This document shows, piece by piece, positions 31,017-40,851 of a stretch of DNA of 64,000 nt (its first letter is position 1; every line of letters begins with the position of its first letter). The stretch spans positions 8,618,001-8,682,000 of the forward strand of contig NZ_JAPEOZ010000001.1 of NCBI RefSeq assembly GCF_026340655.1, read 5' to 3'. The translations under genes and the position numbers were made by a program. The notes under the pieces were generated by a model, which saw only the letters and a list, made by a program, of their open reading frames with translations, did no database searches and had not been told where the DNA came from. Source of the stretch: Streptomyces sp. NBC_01275 (GTDB lineage Bacteria; Actinomycetota; Actinomycetes; Streptomycetales; Streptomycetaceae).

Positions 31017-31733
31017 ATGTACGGCCGGGAACTCGCAGAGGTGTACGAGGCCATCTACCGGAGCCGGGGCAAGGACTGGGGGGAGGAGGCGGCGGACGTC
31101 TCCCGGCTCATCGCGCAGCGCCGTCCGGGAGCCGACTCGCTGCTCGACGTCGCCTGCGGCACGGGCGCCCATCTCAGCGTGTTCAGCACGCTGTTCGACG
31201 TGGCCGAGGGCCTGGAGATCGCGGAGCCGATGCGGCGGCTCGCCGAGCAGCGGCTGCCCGGCGTCACCGTGCACGCCGGAGACATGCGCGACTTCCGGCT
31301 CGGCCGCCGCTATACGGCGGTGAGCTGCATGTTCTGCGCCATCGGCTATCTGGAGACGGTGGCCGACATGCGGGCCGCCGTGCAGGCGATGGCCGACCAT
31401 CTGGAGCCGGGCGGGGTCCTGGTCGTCGAACCCTGGTGGTTCCCCGAGAACTTCATCGAGGGCTATGTCGCGGGCGATCTGGCCCGTGAGGAGCACCGCA
31501 CCATCGCCCGGATCTCGCACACCACCCGCAAGGGCCGGGCCACCCGCATGGAGGTCCGCTTCACCGTCGGCGACGCCGCCGGCATCCAGCAGTTCACGGA
31601 GATCGACGTCCTGACCCTCTTCACCAAGGACGAATACGTCTCCGCCTTCCACGACGCGGGCTGTTCCGTGGAATTCCTGGAGGACGGTCCCACCGGTCGG
31701 GGTCTTTTCGTCGGTCTCCGTGAAGCGGGCTGA
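31017..31733 (+). CDS. NDP-aminosugar N,N-dimethyltransferase (AknX2/DesVI type)
   Basis: A 238-residue SAM-dependent methyltransferase. The SAM motif LLDVACGTGAHL is at residues 42-53. The YEAIYRSRGKDW start and VVEPWWFPENF segment are typical of DesVI/TylM1/AknX2, which dimethylate the 3-amino group of dTDP sugars. It would finish dTDP-rhodosamine. ATG 31017 follows GGGAGGGG. A second gene of the same family lies at 51240-51971. Confidence 0.88.
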   Translation: MYGRELAEVYEAIYRSRGKDWGEEAADVSRLIAQRRPGADSLLDVACGTGAHLSVFSTLFDVAEGLEIAEPMRRLAEQRLPGVTVHAGDMRDFRLGRRYTAVSCMFCAIGYLETVADMRAAVQAMADHLEPGGVLVVEPWWFPENFIEGYVAGDLAREEHRTIARISHTTRKGRATRMEVRFTVGDAAGIQQFTEIDVLTLFTKDEYVSAFHDAGCSVEFLEDGPTGRGLFVGLREAG

Positions 31734-31793
31734 GTTTGGAGTGGGCTGAGGGTGATATGGGCTGAGGTGGTGTGCGCCCGGGGAGAAGGAACG

Positions 31794-32669
31794 TCAGGGT
31801 GACATCTCCCGGGCCACCGACATCACGTACCGGCCGTATCCCGACTGGGACATCTTCTCGCCGAGTCGATAGCAGCTGTCCGCGTCGATGAATCCCATGC
31901 GCAGCGCGACCTCCTCGACGCAGGCGATGCGCACGCCCTGCCGCTCTTCGAGGGTGCGCACATACTGGGCGGCCTGGAGCAGGGATTCCGGGGTTCCGGC
32001 GTCGAGCCAGGCGAAACCGCGGCCGAGATCGACCAGCCGGGCTCGGCCGCGGGCCAGGTAGTTCCGGTTGACATCGGTGATCTCCAGTTCTCCGCGTGCC
32101 GAGGGACGCAGGTTCTTGGCGATGTCGACCACTTCGTTGTCGTAGAGATAGAGCCCGGTGATGGCGAGGTCGGAGCGGGGTCGCAGCGGTTTCTCCTCCA
32201 GGGAGACCAGGCGTCCCGACGCGTCGGTCTCGCCGACCCCGTAGCGCTCGGGGTCCTCCACGGGGTAGCCGAAGAGCACACAGCCCCGCACGTCCCGGAC
32301 ACTGCTCTGGAGCAGGTCGTAGAAGTGGTGGCCGTGGAAGATGTTGTCCCCCAGGACCAGGGCCACGTCGTCGTCGCCCACATGGTCGGAGCCGATGACG
32401 AAGGCCTCGGCCAGGCCGGCCGGCCGGTTCTGCACCGCGTAGTCGATCCGGACGCCGAGCTGGGAGCCGTCGCCCAGAAGCCTGCGGAACTGTTCCAGAT
32501 CGCGTTCGGTGCAGATGAGCAGGATCTCCCTGATGTCCGCGAGCATCAGCACCGACAGCGGATAGTAGATCATCGGTTTGTCGCCGACCGGAAGGAGCTG
32601 TTTCGATACGGAGACGGTTATCGGATGGAGCCTTGTTCCCGAACCGCCGGCGAGAATAATTCCCTTCAT
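31794..32669 (-). CDS. rfbA: Glucose-1-phosphate thymidylyltransferase
   Basis: A 291-residue nucleotidyltransferase that makes dTDP-glucose from glucose 1-phosphate and dTTP, the entry step of the sugar pathway. It has the signature [11 protein letters not shown] (residues 8-18), [18 protein letters not shown], the metal site LGDNIFHG near 109 and EEKP near 160. It is transcribed alone, convergent with the N-methyltransferase and divergent from the aminotransferase. Confidence 0.96.
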   Translation of the reverse strand: MKGIILAGGSGTRLHPITVSVSKQLLPVGDKPMIYYPLSVLMLADIREILLICTERDLEQFRRLLGDGSQLGVRIDYAVQNRPAGLAEAFVIGSDHVGDDDVALVLGDNIFHGHHFYDLLQSSVRDVRGCVLFGYPVEDPERYGVGETDASGRLVSLEEKPLRPRSDLAITGLYLYDNEVVDIAKNLRPSARGELEITDVNRNYLARGRARLVDLGRGFAWLDAGTPESLLQAAQYVRTLEERQGVRIACVEEVALRMGFIDADSCYRLGEKMSQSGYGRYVMSVAREMSP

Positions 32670-32744
32670 GGGTATGCCCCTGTCCTCGATTTCTGCTCAT
32701 GCTAACGACCCGATTCGCTCGGCAGCAAGCAGGAAAAACCCTGG

Positions 32745-32762
32745 TCCAGGGAAATTCGAGCG
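32745..32762 (+). promoter_or_regulatory. SARP-like heptamer pair between rfbA and the aminotransferase
   Basis: TCCAGGG (32745) and TCGAGCG (32756) are 11 bases apart in the divergent region. They could serve the forward aminotransferase (leader about 120 bases) or the reverse rfbA. Confidence 0.5.
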
Positions 32763-32894
32763 GGAATAGAGGAAATTCAGGGGTTGTGGACCGTCTTGAT
32801 GATGTGATGTGCTGCGGGGGGATGGTGACACCCTGCGGCAGGGCGCCGGCACTGGTATCGGCAATCGCACCGGCAATGGGAGGGAAGCGAATTA

Positions 32895-34004
32895 ATGACG
32901 ACTCTCGTATGGGACTATCGGCAAGAATACGAGAACGAACGCGACGATATTCTGGACGCCGTGGAGACGGTCTTCCGTTCGGGTCAGCTCGTCCTCGGCG
33001 AGAGTGTGCGCGGGTTCGAGCGGGAGTTCGCCGCCCACCACGGTGTGGAGCACTGCGTCGGCGTCGACAACGGCACCAACGCGATCAAGCTGGCGCTCCA
33101 GGCGCTCGGCGTGGGCCCCGGGGACGAGGTCGTCACCGTGTCCAACACCGCGGCCCCCACCGTGGTCGCCATCGACTCCGTGGGCGCCACTCCGGTGTTC
33201 GTCGACGTCGACCCCGACAGCTACCTCATGGACACCGGCCAGGTGGCCTCCGCGCTCACCCCCCGGACCCGGTGTCTGCTCCCCGTCCACCTCTACGGGC
33301 AGTGCGTCGACCTGGCACCGCTGCAGCGGCTCGCCGCCGAACACGGCCTGTACCTCCTCGAGGACTGCGCCCAGGCCCACGGCGCCCGCCGCGACGGCCG
33401 GCTCGCCGGCACCACCGGCGACGCCGCCGCCTTCTCCTTCTACCCCACGAAGGTGCTCGGCGCGTACGGCGACGGAGGCGCGGTGCTGACCTCCCGGGAC
33501 GACGCCCACCGCGCGCTGCGCCGACTGCGCTACTACGGCATGGAAGAGCGCTACTACGTCGTCGGCACCCCGGGCCACAACTCCCGGCTCGACGAGGTGC
33601 AGGCCGAGATCCTGCGGCGCAAGCTGCGCCGGCTCGACGCCTATGTGGCGGGCCGCCAGGCCGTCGCCCGGCGCTACGAGGAAGGGCTCGGCGACACCGA
33701 CCTGGTACTGCCGCACACCGTGCCCGGCAACGAGCACGTGTACTACGTCTACACGGTGCGCCACCCAAGGCGCGACGACATCATCAAGGCCCTCAAGACG
33801 TACGACATCGAGCTCAACATCAGCTATCCCTGGCCGGTGCACACCATGTCCGGGTTCGCCCACCTCGGCTGGCGCCCGGGCTCGCTGCCCGTCACCGAGG
33901 AGCTGGCCGGCCAGATCTTCTCGCTGCCGATGTATCCGGCGCTGTCGCCGGACACCCAGGACAAGGTGATCGGCGCGGTGCGCGACGTGCTGGACGGCCT
34001 CTGA
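32895..34004 (+). CDS. NDP-hexose 3-aminotransferase (AknZ/DnmJ, DegT family)
   Basis: A 369-residue PLP enzyme. The PLP-binding Lys is K186 in [16 protein letters not shown], with [11 protein letters not shown] and EDCAQAHGA upstream. It places the 3-amino group on the 4-keto-2,6-dideoxysugar en route to daunosamine/rhodosamine. Unlike the 3-dehydratase gene nearby, it keeps the Lys and lacks iron-sulphur cysteines. ATG 32895 is preceded by GGAGGGAAGCG. A terminator follows the gene. Confidence 0.93.
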   Translation: MTTLVWDYRQEYENERDDILDAVETVFRSGQLVLGESVRGFEREFAAHHGVEHCVGVDNGTNAIKLALQALGVGPGDEVVTVSNTAAPTVVAIDSVGATPVFVDVDPDSYLMDTGQVASALTPRTRCLLPVHLYGQCVDLAPLQRLAAEHGLYLLEDCAQAHGARRDGRLAGTTGDAAAFSFYPTKVLGAYGDGGAVLTSRDDAHRALRRLRYYGMEERYYVVGTPGHNSRLDEVQAEILRRKLRRLDAYVAGRQAVARRYEEGLGDTDLVLPHTVPGNEHVYYVYTVRHPRRDDIIKALKTYDIELNISYPWPVHTMSGFAHLGWRPGSLPVTEELAGQIFSLPMYPALSPDTQDKVIGAVRDVLDGL

Positions 34005-34018
34005 GCCCCGGCACACGG

Positions 34019-34053
34019 GAGAAGCCCGGCGGAGGGATCCCGCCGGGCTTCTC
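34019..34053. terminator. Bidirectional terminator hairpin
   Basis: GAGAAGCCCGGCGG pairs with CCGCCGGGCTTCTC around a seven-base loop, between the convergent aminotransferase and 2,3-dehydratase genes. Confidence 0.85.
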
Positions 34054-34100
34054 ACGTTCAGGCGTCCGCTACGACGCCGTACTCGCACCCCTTGTCCCGG

Positions 34101-35471
34101 TCAGCGCACGGACCGCGTCGCCTCCAGGCCGCGCAGACACGCCACCAGGCTGCGGGCCTGCACGTTGAGGTAGTGACTGTGGCTCAGCAGCCGCGTCAGC
34201 TGGTCCAGGGAGAGCCAGCGGTAGTCGGGGTGGCCGGGGTCCTCGGGAACGTCGCTGTCCACGATCAGATAGCGGTTGCGGGCGTGGAAGAAGCGGCCCC
34301 CCTCCTCGGAGAGCAGCGCCTCGAAACGGATCCGGTCGGGCCCGGCGGCCAGCACCTCGTCGAGATGGCGCGGCCGCGCGGCGGGCGGCAGCCAGGCGTA
34401 GCTCGCCGGCACGCACTGCACGGTCGGCGCCAGTTCCACGACGTCCGCGTAGCCCGGCTCGGTGCGGGCGTGCATCAGCACATGCGGCGCCCCGCCGATC
34501 TCCCGGGTCAGAAAGGCGATGACCCCCGTGCCGTGCGGCTCGATCATCGGCTGGCACCAGCGGCCGACCTCACGCCCGGCGGCCGTGACGGAGACCCCGA
34601 TGACGTCGAAGAAGCCGCCGCTCTCGTGCGAGTAGCCCATCTCGGTGTGCCGCCACTCGTCCAGCGCCTTGAGGGCGATCCGCTCGACGGAGACGGTCGC
34701 CAGCGAACGGGCGCCGGTCAGCCAGCTCAGCACGTCCGTCGTCCGGTGGAGCGCGCCCTCCGCCCGGGAAGCGTGCGGCAGACACGCCAGCACGGTCCTG
34801 GCGTCCATGTTGACGATGTCGTCGCGGGCCAGCAGCAGATACAGCTGCCCGAGGGTGAACCAGCGGAAGCCCTCGAGGACCTCCACCTCCTCGGTCGTCT
34901 CCACGGCGATGTTGCGGTTGCGCTTGCGATGGAACCAGGCGCCCTGCTCCGACTGGCGTACGTCGGCTATCACCCGGTGCCTGGAGGTGTCCCGGAAGTA
35001 GTCCAGATACGGCACGGGCTTGCCCTTGTGCACGCCGGTGTAGTTGCTGCGCGTCGCCTGCACGGTGGGGGAGAGCTGGAGCCCGCCGGGGTTGCCCGGC
35101 TCCGCCTTGGCCTGCATCAGGCAGTGCGGCACCCCGTCGAACTCCTTCACCAGGATGCCCAGGATGCCGACCTCGGGCTGGTCGATGATGGGCTGGTCCC
35201 ACCAGGGCACCGCGTTGCCGGGATCGTGCACGCGCAGACCGTGGACCGTGAAGAACTTGCCGCTGCGGTGCCGCAGATCACCGGTCACCGGTGTCTCGTA
35301 CCACTGGTGGAGGGCTGCCAGCGGCACCCGTTCCGCGGTCGTGTAGACCTGCTGCCCGTACTCGGCGAACCAGTCGTCGAATCCGGCGAGATCGGTCAGC
35401 GGACTCTCCACGGCCGCGGCGGACCTGGCGAGACGGGCCGTGATGTCGAGGTCGGGATCGAGATCGGCCAT
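34101..35471 (-). CDS. NDP-hexose 2,3-dehydratase
   Basis: A 456-residue protein of the EryBVI/TylX3/DnmT family, which removes the 2-hydroxyl and sets up 2-deoxysugars. The family's two homologous halves are visible: GNPGGLQLSPTVQATRSNYT (about residue 130) and PGYADVVELAPTVQCVPASY (about residue 345), each after a W/G-x-QPxI block. ATG 35471 is preceded by GAGGAGTTCC. It is the last gene of a six-gene reverse operon beginning with the polyketide ketoreductase. Confidence 0.92.
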   Translation of the reverse strand: MADLDPDLDITARLARSAAAVESPLTDLAGFDDWFAEYGQQVYTTAERVPLAALHQWYETPVTGDLRHRSGKFFTVHGLRVHDPGNAVPWWDQPIIDQPEVGILGILVKEFDGVPHCLMQAKAEPGNPGGLQLSPTVQATRSNYTGVHKGKPVPYLDYFRDTSRHRVIADVRQSEQGAWFHRKRNRNIAVETTEEVEVLEGFRWFTLGQLYLLLARDDIVNMDARTVLACLPHASRAEGALHRTTDVLSWLTGARSLATVSVERIALKALDEWRHTEMGYSHESGGFFDVIGVSVTAAGREVGRWCQPMIEPHGTGVIAFLTREIGGAPHVLMHARTEPGYADVVELAPTVQCVPASYAWLPPAARPRHLDEVLAAGPDRIRFEALLSEEGGRFFHARNRYLIVDSDVPEDPGHPDYRWLSLDQLTRLLSHSHYLNVQARSLVACLRGLEATRSVR

Positions 35472-35519
35472 CGGAACTCCTCGTCATGGATGGGGTGTAC
35501 GCGGCCGGGTGGACGGGAC

Positions 35520-36602
35520 TCAGTCGGCGGGCGCCGCCCAGGTCGCCCGCATCGCCTCGGCCAGCGGGATCCGCGGCTTCCAGCCGAGCAGTTCGCCGGC
35601 CCGCCTGATGTCGGCCTGGGTCCAGCCGCCGCCCTTGCTGTCGACCGGCCCGTCCTCGATCCGCAGCGTCCCGGGCGGCCGCTGCGCGGCGGCGGCCAGC
35701 AGCTCCACCAGCTCCCGCATGGCGGTGGCCTCCCCGCGGCCGATGTTGACGACCTGTCCGGTGACGGACGAGGCCACGGCGAGCACCACGGCCTCGGCCA
35801 GATCGCGGACGTCGACGAAGTCCCGGCGCGCGTCCGCGACGCGCAGCGTCACCGGCTCCGTGGGGTCGGCGCGGCGCAGCCGGTCGACGACCGCGCCGAG
35901 GAAGCTGGCCCGGGTGGTGCGGGGCCCGCACACGTTCACCGGGCGCAGCACCAGCCCGTTCACCCGGCCGGAGCGGGCGCCGTCGAGCACCAGCTGGGAG
36001 CCGGCCAGCTTGGTCCTGGCGTACATCGTGGTCGGCCGGGGCACGCGGTCCTCGCCGATGGACAGGGGCTCGGGCACCGGCCCGTACTCGTGGATGGAGC
36101 CCAGGTGGACCAGGCGCGCCGGGTCGTCCATCAGCGTGAGGGCGTGCAGCAGCCGGTCGACCAGGGTGATGTGGGAGTACCGCATCTCCTCCTCGGTCGT
36201 GCCCCAGCCGCCCGTCGCGTTGACCACCGCGCGCACCCCGTGCCGGGTGAACAGCCGGGCGAGCTCGGCGGGCGGGACCGCCGCCACGTCCAGAGCCGCG
36301 AAAGCGGTGACAGGCGTGGCGGGCGTGACAGGCGTGGCGGGCGCGCCGGGCGTGGCGGCACGGTCCTGCGTCGCCGGACCGCCGCGCCGGGCGACCGCGA
36401 CGACCTGGTGTCCCTCGCGCAGGAGCGCGTCGCACACACAGCGGCCGACACAGCCGCTCGCCCCGAGCACCGCGACCGGGGTCCCCGAGGGCAGCGCTGC
36501 CGAGGTCCGGGCTCCCGCGGCCCGGGTCTGCGAGGTCGGGGTCTGCGAGGTCCGGGTCCCCGAGCCCCGCGGCCCCCCGCCGTCCCCGCTCAGGGCCGCC
36601 AC
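35520..36602 (-). CDS. NDP-hexose 4-ketoreductase (AknM/DnmV type, extended SDR)
   Basis: A 360-residue NAD(P)-binding protein of the epimerase/dehydratase superfamily. The cofactor motif VAVLGASGCVGRCV is near residue 40, and the catalytic YARTKLAG near residue 180. It would reduce the 4-keto group and set the C-4 configuration of the deoxysugars. GTG 36602 overlaps the end of the epimerase gene by 13 bases. The first 35 residues are a low-complexity, repeat-derived tail, and a second repeat array lies near residues 80-100, so the start is uncertain. Confidence 0.8.
   Translation of the reverse strand: MAALSGDGGGPRGSGTRTSQTPTSQTRAAGARTSAALPSGTPVAVLGASGCVGRCVCDALLREGHQVVAVARRGGPATQDRAATPGAPATPVTPATPVTAFAALDVAAVPPAELARLFTRHGVRAVVNATGGWGTTEEEMRYSHITLVDRLLHALTLMDDPARLVHLGSIHEYGPVPEPLSIGEDRVPRPTTMYARTKLAGSQLVLDGARSGRVNGLVLRPVNVCGPRTTRASFLGAVVDRLRRADPTEPVTLRVADARRDFVDVRDLAEAVVLAVASSVTGQVVNIGRGEATAMRELVELLAAAAQRPPGTLRIEDGPVDSKGGGWTQADIRRAGELLGWKPRIPLAEAMRATWAAPAD
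36307..36360. repeat. 18-bp tandem repeat, three copies, in the 4-ketoreductase
   Basis: GTGACAGGCGTGGCGGGC occurs twice in perfect tandem, followed by a diverged third copy. It encodes PATPVT hexapeptides in a loop between the first two Rossmann strands. Confidence 0.85.
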
Positions 36603-37207
36603 AGTGCGGCCTCGATCCGGCGGCACTTGTCGTACTCCGGCAGCCCGCCCTCCGCCTGCACCTGGGCCAGCCGGGGCGCCGCCAGATCCCGTGCGGACAG
36701 CAGGGGCTGCAGATCCTCGGGGATCGGCAGCGCGAGCGCGGGGTCGAGGGCGGAGAGGGCCAGCTCGTGCTGCGCCTCGTAGCTGCCGGAGAGCATGTAC
36801 GACATCACCGTGTCGTCCTCCAGCGCGACGAAGGCGTGCCCCACGCCGACCGGGAAGTACATGGAGCGGAAGGTCCCCGGGTCGAGCACGGAGGAGTCCC
36901 AGCGGCCGAAGGTGGGCGAGCCGACGCGGATGTCCACCACGATGTCGATGGCGCTGCCCCGGGCGCAGTACACGTACTTGGCCACGCCCGGCGGGGTGAG
37001 CGTGTAGTGGACGCCCCGCACGGTGCCGCGCCGCGACCTGCTGTGGTTGGACTGCGCGACGGGGAACAGCGGACGGCCCAGGGCCGCCACGAACGCCGGC
37101 TCCTGGAACGGCGAGGTGAACAGGCCGCGGTCGTCCTCGAAGACGGGCGGGGTGAAGACGAACGCGCCGGAGACGGCGAGTTCGCGGAACTGCACGTCGG
37201 TGTCCAT
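36590..37207 (-). CDS. rfbC: dTDP-4-keto-6-deoxyhexose epimerase (RmlC-like)
   Basis: A 205-residue cupin epimerase that converts D- to L-configured 4-ketosugars. It has the catalytic His in TVRGVHYTL, the Asp/His dyad region SAIDIVVDIRVGSPTFGRW and the VGVGHAFVAL strand. ATG 37207 directly abuts the stop of the glycosyltransferase gene. L-configured rhodosamine, deoxyfucose and rhodinose all require this step. Confidence 0.94.
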   Translation of the reverse strand: MDTDVQFRELAVSGAFVFTPPVFEDDRGLFTSPFQEPAFVAALGRPLFPVAQSNHSRSRRGTVRGVHYTLTPPGVAKYVYCARGSAIDIVVDIRVGSPTFGRWDSSVLDPGTFRSMYFPVGVGHAFVALEDDTVMSYMLSGSYEAQHELALSALDPALALPIPEDLQPLLSARDLAAPRLAQVQAEGGLPEYDKCRRIEAALWRP

Positions 37208-38557
37208 CTACTGCTCCCCTCGGCCGGCGCCCGGGGCGCCTCCTGCGTCCTTGGCGCCGCGGTCCGCGCGTTCGCGGTGTTCCGCGGTGAGCTTCTCCAG
37301 CAGCGGGACGATGTCGTTGGGGCTGGGCGTGCCCACCATCTCCCGCCGGATGCGCGCGCAGTTCTCGGCGAACGACGGCTCCCGAAGCAGCCGCAGCAGG
37401 TGCTCGCGCAGGTCCTGTGCGGTGTAGTGGTCGACGTCGTGCAGATACAGCCCCGCCCCGAACCGCTCCAGCTGCTTCGCCTTGTGGATGGTGTCCCAGA
37501 CCATGTCGGGCACGATCAGCTGGGGGACGCCGTGGGCCAGCGCGGTCTGGAAGGTGCCGGAGCCGCCGTGGTGGATGACCGCCGAGCAGGTCGGCAGCAG
37601 CGCGTTGAGCGGGACGAAGTCGACGGCCCGCACATTGTCCGGCAGCCGGGAAAGCCCCGACAGCTGCTTGGCGTTGAGCGTCGCGACCACCTCGACGTCC
37701 AACTCGGCCAGCGCCTCGACGAGTTCGCCGATCGAGGCGCGGTCGCCGTCCAGCACCTCCCGGTGCGCCACCCCCAGCGTCAGACAGACCCGGGGCCTCT
37801 TGGGCGGCTCGTGCAGCCAGTCCGGGACGACGGCCTGCCCGTTGTAGGGGATGTACCGCAGCGGGACGAACGGCTGCTTCACCGGGAACCGCATCGACGG
37901 CGGCACCGGGTCGATCGTCCACTGGCCGACCGCGACCTCCTCGTCGAACTCCGCGCCGTAGCGGCCGAGCGTCCAGGTCAGCCACTCGCGCAGCGGATCG
38001 TCGCGCAGCTCCGGCAGCCGCTCGGACTGGAGGTCGAGGAAGGTCTCGCGCATCCGCCCCAGCAGGTCGAGCCCGAACAGCAGCCGGGCGTGGGCGGCGC
38101 CGGTGACCTTCGCGGCCACCGGTCCCGCGAAGGACAGCGTGTCCCAGACGACCAGGTCGGGCTGCCACTCACGGCTGAACGCGACCAGGTCGTCGATCAT
38201 GCGTTCCGGGCAGGAGTTCTGGAAGGCCATCGCGGTCATCGAGGTGAACACGCCCAGGACATGGTCCCAGGTCAGCATCTCGGGACGGGTCTCCGTCATG
38301 TCCATCCCGGCTTCCGCCTGGCTCTCCATGATCTCGGCGTCGTCGCCCAGGCCCTCGTTGACCCGCTGCATCTGCGCCTCGAGCTCCAGCGGCTCGCCGA
38401 CGCAGACGGCGGTCAGTCCGGTACGGGTGATGTCCTCCGCCAGGTCCGGCTGGCTGGCGATCCGGACCTCGTGGCCGGCGGTCTGGAGCGCCCAGGCCAG
38501 CGGGACCTGGGCATGCATATGGGACTTCGCGGCGAACGTGGTGAACAGGACCTTCAT
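37208..38557 (-). CDS. Anthracycline glycosyltransferase, AknK-like
   Basis: A 449-residue GT1-family enzyme with MKVLFTTFAAKSHMHAQVPL at the start and HHGGSGTFQTALAHGVPQLI near residue 342. It resembles the other GT in the window along its length but has no P450-like helper beside it. By comparison with AknK it may extend the saccharide with the second and third sugars. It lies between the aromatase and epimerase genes. Sequence alone cannot separate the AknS and AknK roles; this is based on context. Confidence 0.87.
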   Translation of the reverse strand: MKVLFTTFAAKSHMHAQVPLAWALQTAGHEVRIASQPDLAEDITRTGLTAVCVGEPLELEAQMQRVNEGLGDDAEIMESQAEAGMDMTETRPEMLTWDHVLGVFTSMTAMAFQNSCPERMIDDLVAFSREWQPDLVVWDTLSFAGPVAAKVTGAAHARLLFGLDLLGRMRETFLDLQSERLPELRDDPLREWLTWTLGRYGAEFDEEVAVGQWTIDPVPPSMRFPVKQPFVPLRYIPYNGQAVVPDWLHEPPKRPRVCLTLGVAHREVLDGDRASIGELVEALAELDVEVVATLNAKQLSGLSRLPDNVRAVDFVPLNALLPTCSAVIHHGGSGTFQTALAHGVPQLIVPDMVWDTIHKAKQLERFGAGLYLHDVDHYTAQDLREHLLRLLREPSFAENCARIRREMVGTPSPNDIVPLLEKLTAEHRERADRGAKDAGGAPGAGRGEQ

Positions 38558-38605
38558 CGATCTCCCTTTTCGCGAGTGCGTGTCATTCGGCGGGGCCGAC
38601 GGGGC

Positions 38606-39958
38606 TCACTGCCCGTCGTGGCCGACGTACCGGTGGCGCACCAGCCAGCCGTCCCCGTCGGCGACGAGGACGTCCTGGCACGACGTGCTCAGCCGGATCC
38701 CGGGCGCGCCGCCCGCGGCGGTCGTGACGACCAGGGCGTCGTAGCCGCTGCGCACCGAACCGTCCGGGAACCGCCAGGCGGCCGGCAGCCCCAGCCAGTG
38801 CCGGCGGACCGTGCCGGGCGGCGGCCCGGGCCGGTCGCGGACCGCCGCCGCGATCGCCGCCCGGCCGCGCACCGGCTCGGTGAACGTGCTCTGGTCGAAG
38901 ACCCCGTCCTCGGTGAAGGTGTCCGCCCAGGCCTGCCCCTCGCCCTCGTCGAGGAGCCGCATCTGCCGGGCGTAGAACTGCTGGAGCGAGGCGTACGCGG
39001 CCGGCGCCACCGGCTCGGTCCGGGCCCGCTGCTCCGCGTACGCCTTGGCGTGCCGCATGGTGATCGTGCTGTTGCCGCCCAGCGCGTCCCGGATGAAGGC
39101 GCGGGCGTCGGCCGTGGTCGCGGAGGCGCCGAGGACCTTGGCGACGGCCGAGGCGTTGACGACGACGGTGTGCCGGGAGACGGCCACACAGCCGGACGGG
39201 GTCTCCCGCACCGTCCACTCCCCGGTGTGCACGGACATCAGGGCCGGGGTCTGCGACTGTTTGTACGCGATCCGCCCGTCGGGCAGGCAGATCCGCACCG
39301 AGGCCGTGGTGTGCGTCGAACCGTCGGGCGCGCGGGTGTCCATCTCCAGGTGCTGTACGTCGGGCGTGTCCTCCTTCAGCAGCACCCGGGCGACGTGCGG
39401 CAGCCGCTCGTGCCAGCGCCCCGCGTCGTGCAGGAAGTCCCGCACCTCCTGGGCCGGGGCGTCGATCCGCACCGAGTCCTCGAAGGCGTACGGCCCCTCG
39501 TCGCTCCCGGCGCGCACCGCGGCCGTCTCCAGCGCGGCCAGCTCGGCCCCGCTGTTGCGCTCGATCGCCTCCAGGATCCAGGCGACGTTCTCCTCGAGGT
39601 CGCCCACGGCGCGGAAGTCGTGCAGCAGACGCACCCGGCTGCCGCCGTCCGGCAGCCCCTCGACGATCCACTCCCCGCCCATCGCGGCGACCGGGTCCTG
39701 CGAGACCTCCTGGCGGAACCGGATCCGCAGCCCCGCGCGGTCCAGGACGCGCCGCGAGGTCCAGGACTTGACCTCGCCGTTGGCGGTCGCCCAGATGCGC
39801 AGCCGCTCCTCGTCGCCGGAGCGCTCCAGATACTCCACGTGCAGGCTCGGCGGAAAGACGTGGGGCCAGTCCTGAGCCCGCTCCACCAGGCCGAAGACGG
39901 TCTGCGGGGCGGCGGCCACCGTGATCGTGTGCTCGGTCGTGTGCACCTCGTGCGCCAT
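38606..39958 (-). CDS. Aromatase/cyclase (two START-type domains) with C-terminal SnoaL-like domain
   Basis: A 450-residue protein. Residues 1-155 and 160-310 are two polyketide aromatase/cyclase domains (VHTTEHTITVAAAPQTVFGL and YAFEDSVRIDAPAQEVRDFL starts), as in ActVII-type bidomain enzymes that close and aromatise the first ring of reduced polyketides. Residues 320-450 add an NTF2/SnoaL-like domain (QQFYARQMRLLDEGEGQAW). Classic bidomain ARO/CYCs are about 315 residues, so the last 130 residues are an extra fused domain. A separate paralogue of that domain is at 29497-29958. ATG 39958 follows AGAAGGGA. Confidence 0.87.
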   Translation of the reverse strand: MAHEVHTTEHTITVAAAPQTVFGLVERAQDWPHVFPPSLHVEYLERSGDEERLRIWATANGEVKSWTSRRVLDRAGLRIRFRQEVSQDPVAAMGGEWIVEGLPDGGSRVRLLHDFRAVGDLEENVAWILEAIERNSGAELAALETAAVRAGSDEGPYAFEDSVRIDAPAQEVRDFLHDAGRWHERLPHVARVLLKEDTPDVQHLEMDTRAPDGSTHTTASVRICLPDGRIAYKQSQTPALMSVHTGEWTVRETPSGCVAVSRHTVVVNASAVAKVLGASATTADARAFIRDALGGNSTITMRHAKAYAEQRARTEPVAPAAYASLQQFYARQMRLLDEGEGQAWADTFTEDGVFDQSTFTEPVRGRAAIAAAVRDRPGPPPGTVRRHWLGLPAAWRFPDGSVRSGYDALVVTTAAGGAPGIRLSTSCQDVLVADGDGWLVRHRYVGHDGQ

Positions 39959-40006
39959 GCTGATCCCTTCTGTCTGCCCACGGCCGCGCACGGCCGGGCC
40001 CCGCTG

Positions 40007-40792
40007 TCAGTAGTTGCCGAGCCCGCCGCAGACGTTCATCGCCTGCGCGGTGATCGACGCGGCCGTCGGGGAGAGCAGATAGCCGACGAGCCCGGCGACC
40101 TCCTCGGGCGTGGAGTAGCGGCCGAGGGGGATCTTCGCCTCGAACCGCTGGAGCACCTCGTCCTCGGTGATGTCCCAGGCGCCGGCGTACCCCTGGCGCA
40201 CCCGCTCGGCCATCGGCGTCTCGACATAGCCGGGGCAGACGGCGTTGACGGTGATGCCGGTCTTCGCCAGCTCCAGGCCCAGGGCCTTGGTGAAGCCGAC
40301 CACGCCGTGCTTCGACGCCGAGTAGGGCGCCCCCAGGGCCACGCCCTGCTTGCCGCCCGTCGAGGCGATGTTCACGATCCGCCCGGCGCCCCGCTCCAGC
40401 ATTCCTCCGGTCGTCAGCACCTCGCGGGTCATCCGGAAGACGCTGTTGAGGTTGGTCTCCATCACGTCGAGCCACAGCTCGTCGGCGATCTGCGCGGTGT
40501 GCCCGCCGCCGCTGCGGCCGGCGTTGTTCACCAGCGCGCCGACCGGCCCGAACCGCTCGACGGCCGCCCGGACGAACGCGCCCACCTGCCCGGTGTCGCG
40601 TACGTCGCACACGGCGCCGTCGACGTCGAGGCTGGCCTCGCGCAACGCCTTCACGGTGAGGGCGACCTGGTCGCCGTCACGGGCGCACAGGAAGACCCGT
40701 GCACCGCCCTCGGCCAGGCTGCGGGCCACGGCGAGACCGATCCCGCTGGTGGCGCCGGTGACGAGGGCGACGGGTTGTGCTGCTGTCGGCAT
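40007..40792 (-). CDS. Polyketide C-9 ketoreductase (ActIII/AknA type)
   Basis: A 261-residue SDR with TGATSGIGLAVARSLAEGG near residues 13-31, NNAGRSGGGHTA, the catalytic Ser in VNIASTGGKQG and YSASKHGVVGFTK. The family-specific NLNSVFRMTREVL and CPGYVETPMAERV segments match type II PKS ketoreductases that reduce C-9 of the nascent chain. It is the first gene of the six-gene reverse operon and is divergent from the minimal PKS operon, the arrangement found in akn and related clusters. Confidence 0.95.
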   Translation of the reverse strand: MPTAAQPVALVTGATSGIGLAVARSLAEGGARVFLCARDGDQVALTVKALREASLDVDGAVCDVRDTGQVGAFVRAAVERFGPVGALVNNAGRSGGGHTAQIADELWLDVMETNLNSVFRMTREVLTTGGMLERGAGRIVNIASTGGKQGVALGAPYSASKHGVVGFTKALGLELAKTGITVNAVCPGYVETPMAERVRQGYAGAWDITEDEVLQRFEAKIPLGRYSTPEEVAGLVGYLLSPTAASITAQAMNVCGGLGNY

Positions 40793-40851
40793 GACGGCTC
40801 CTCAGCGGTCCCTGCGGTGGCTGTCGGACGACTGCGAGGGTGTCAGCGGCC

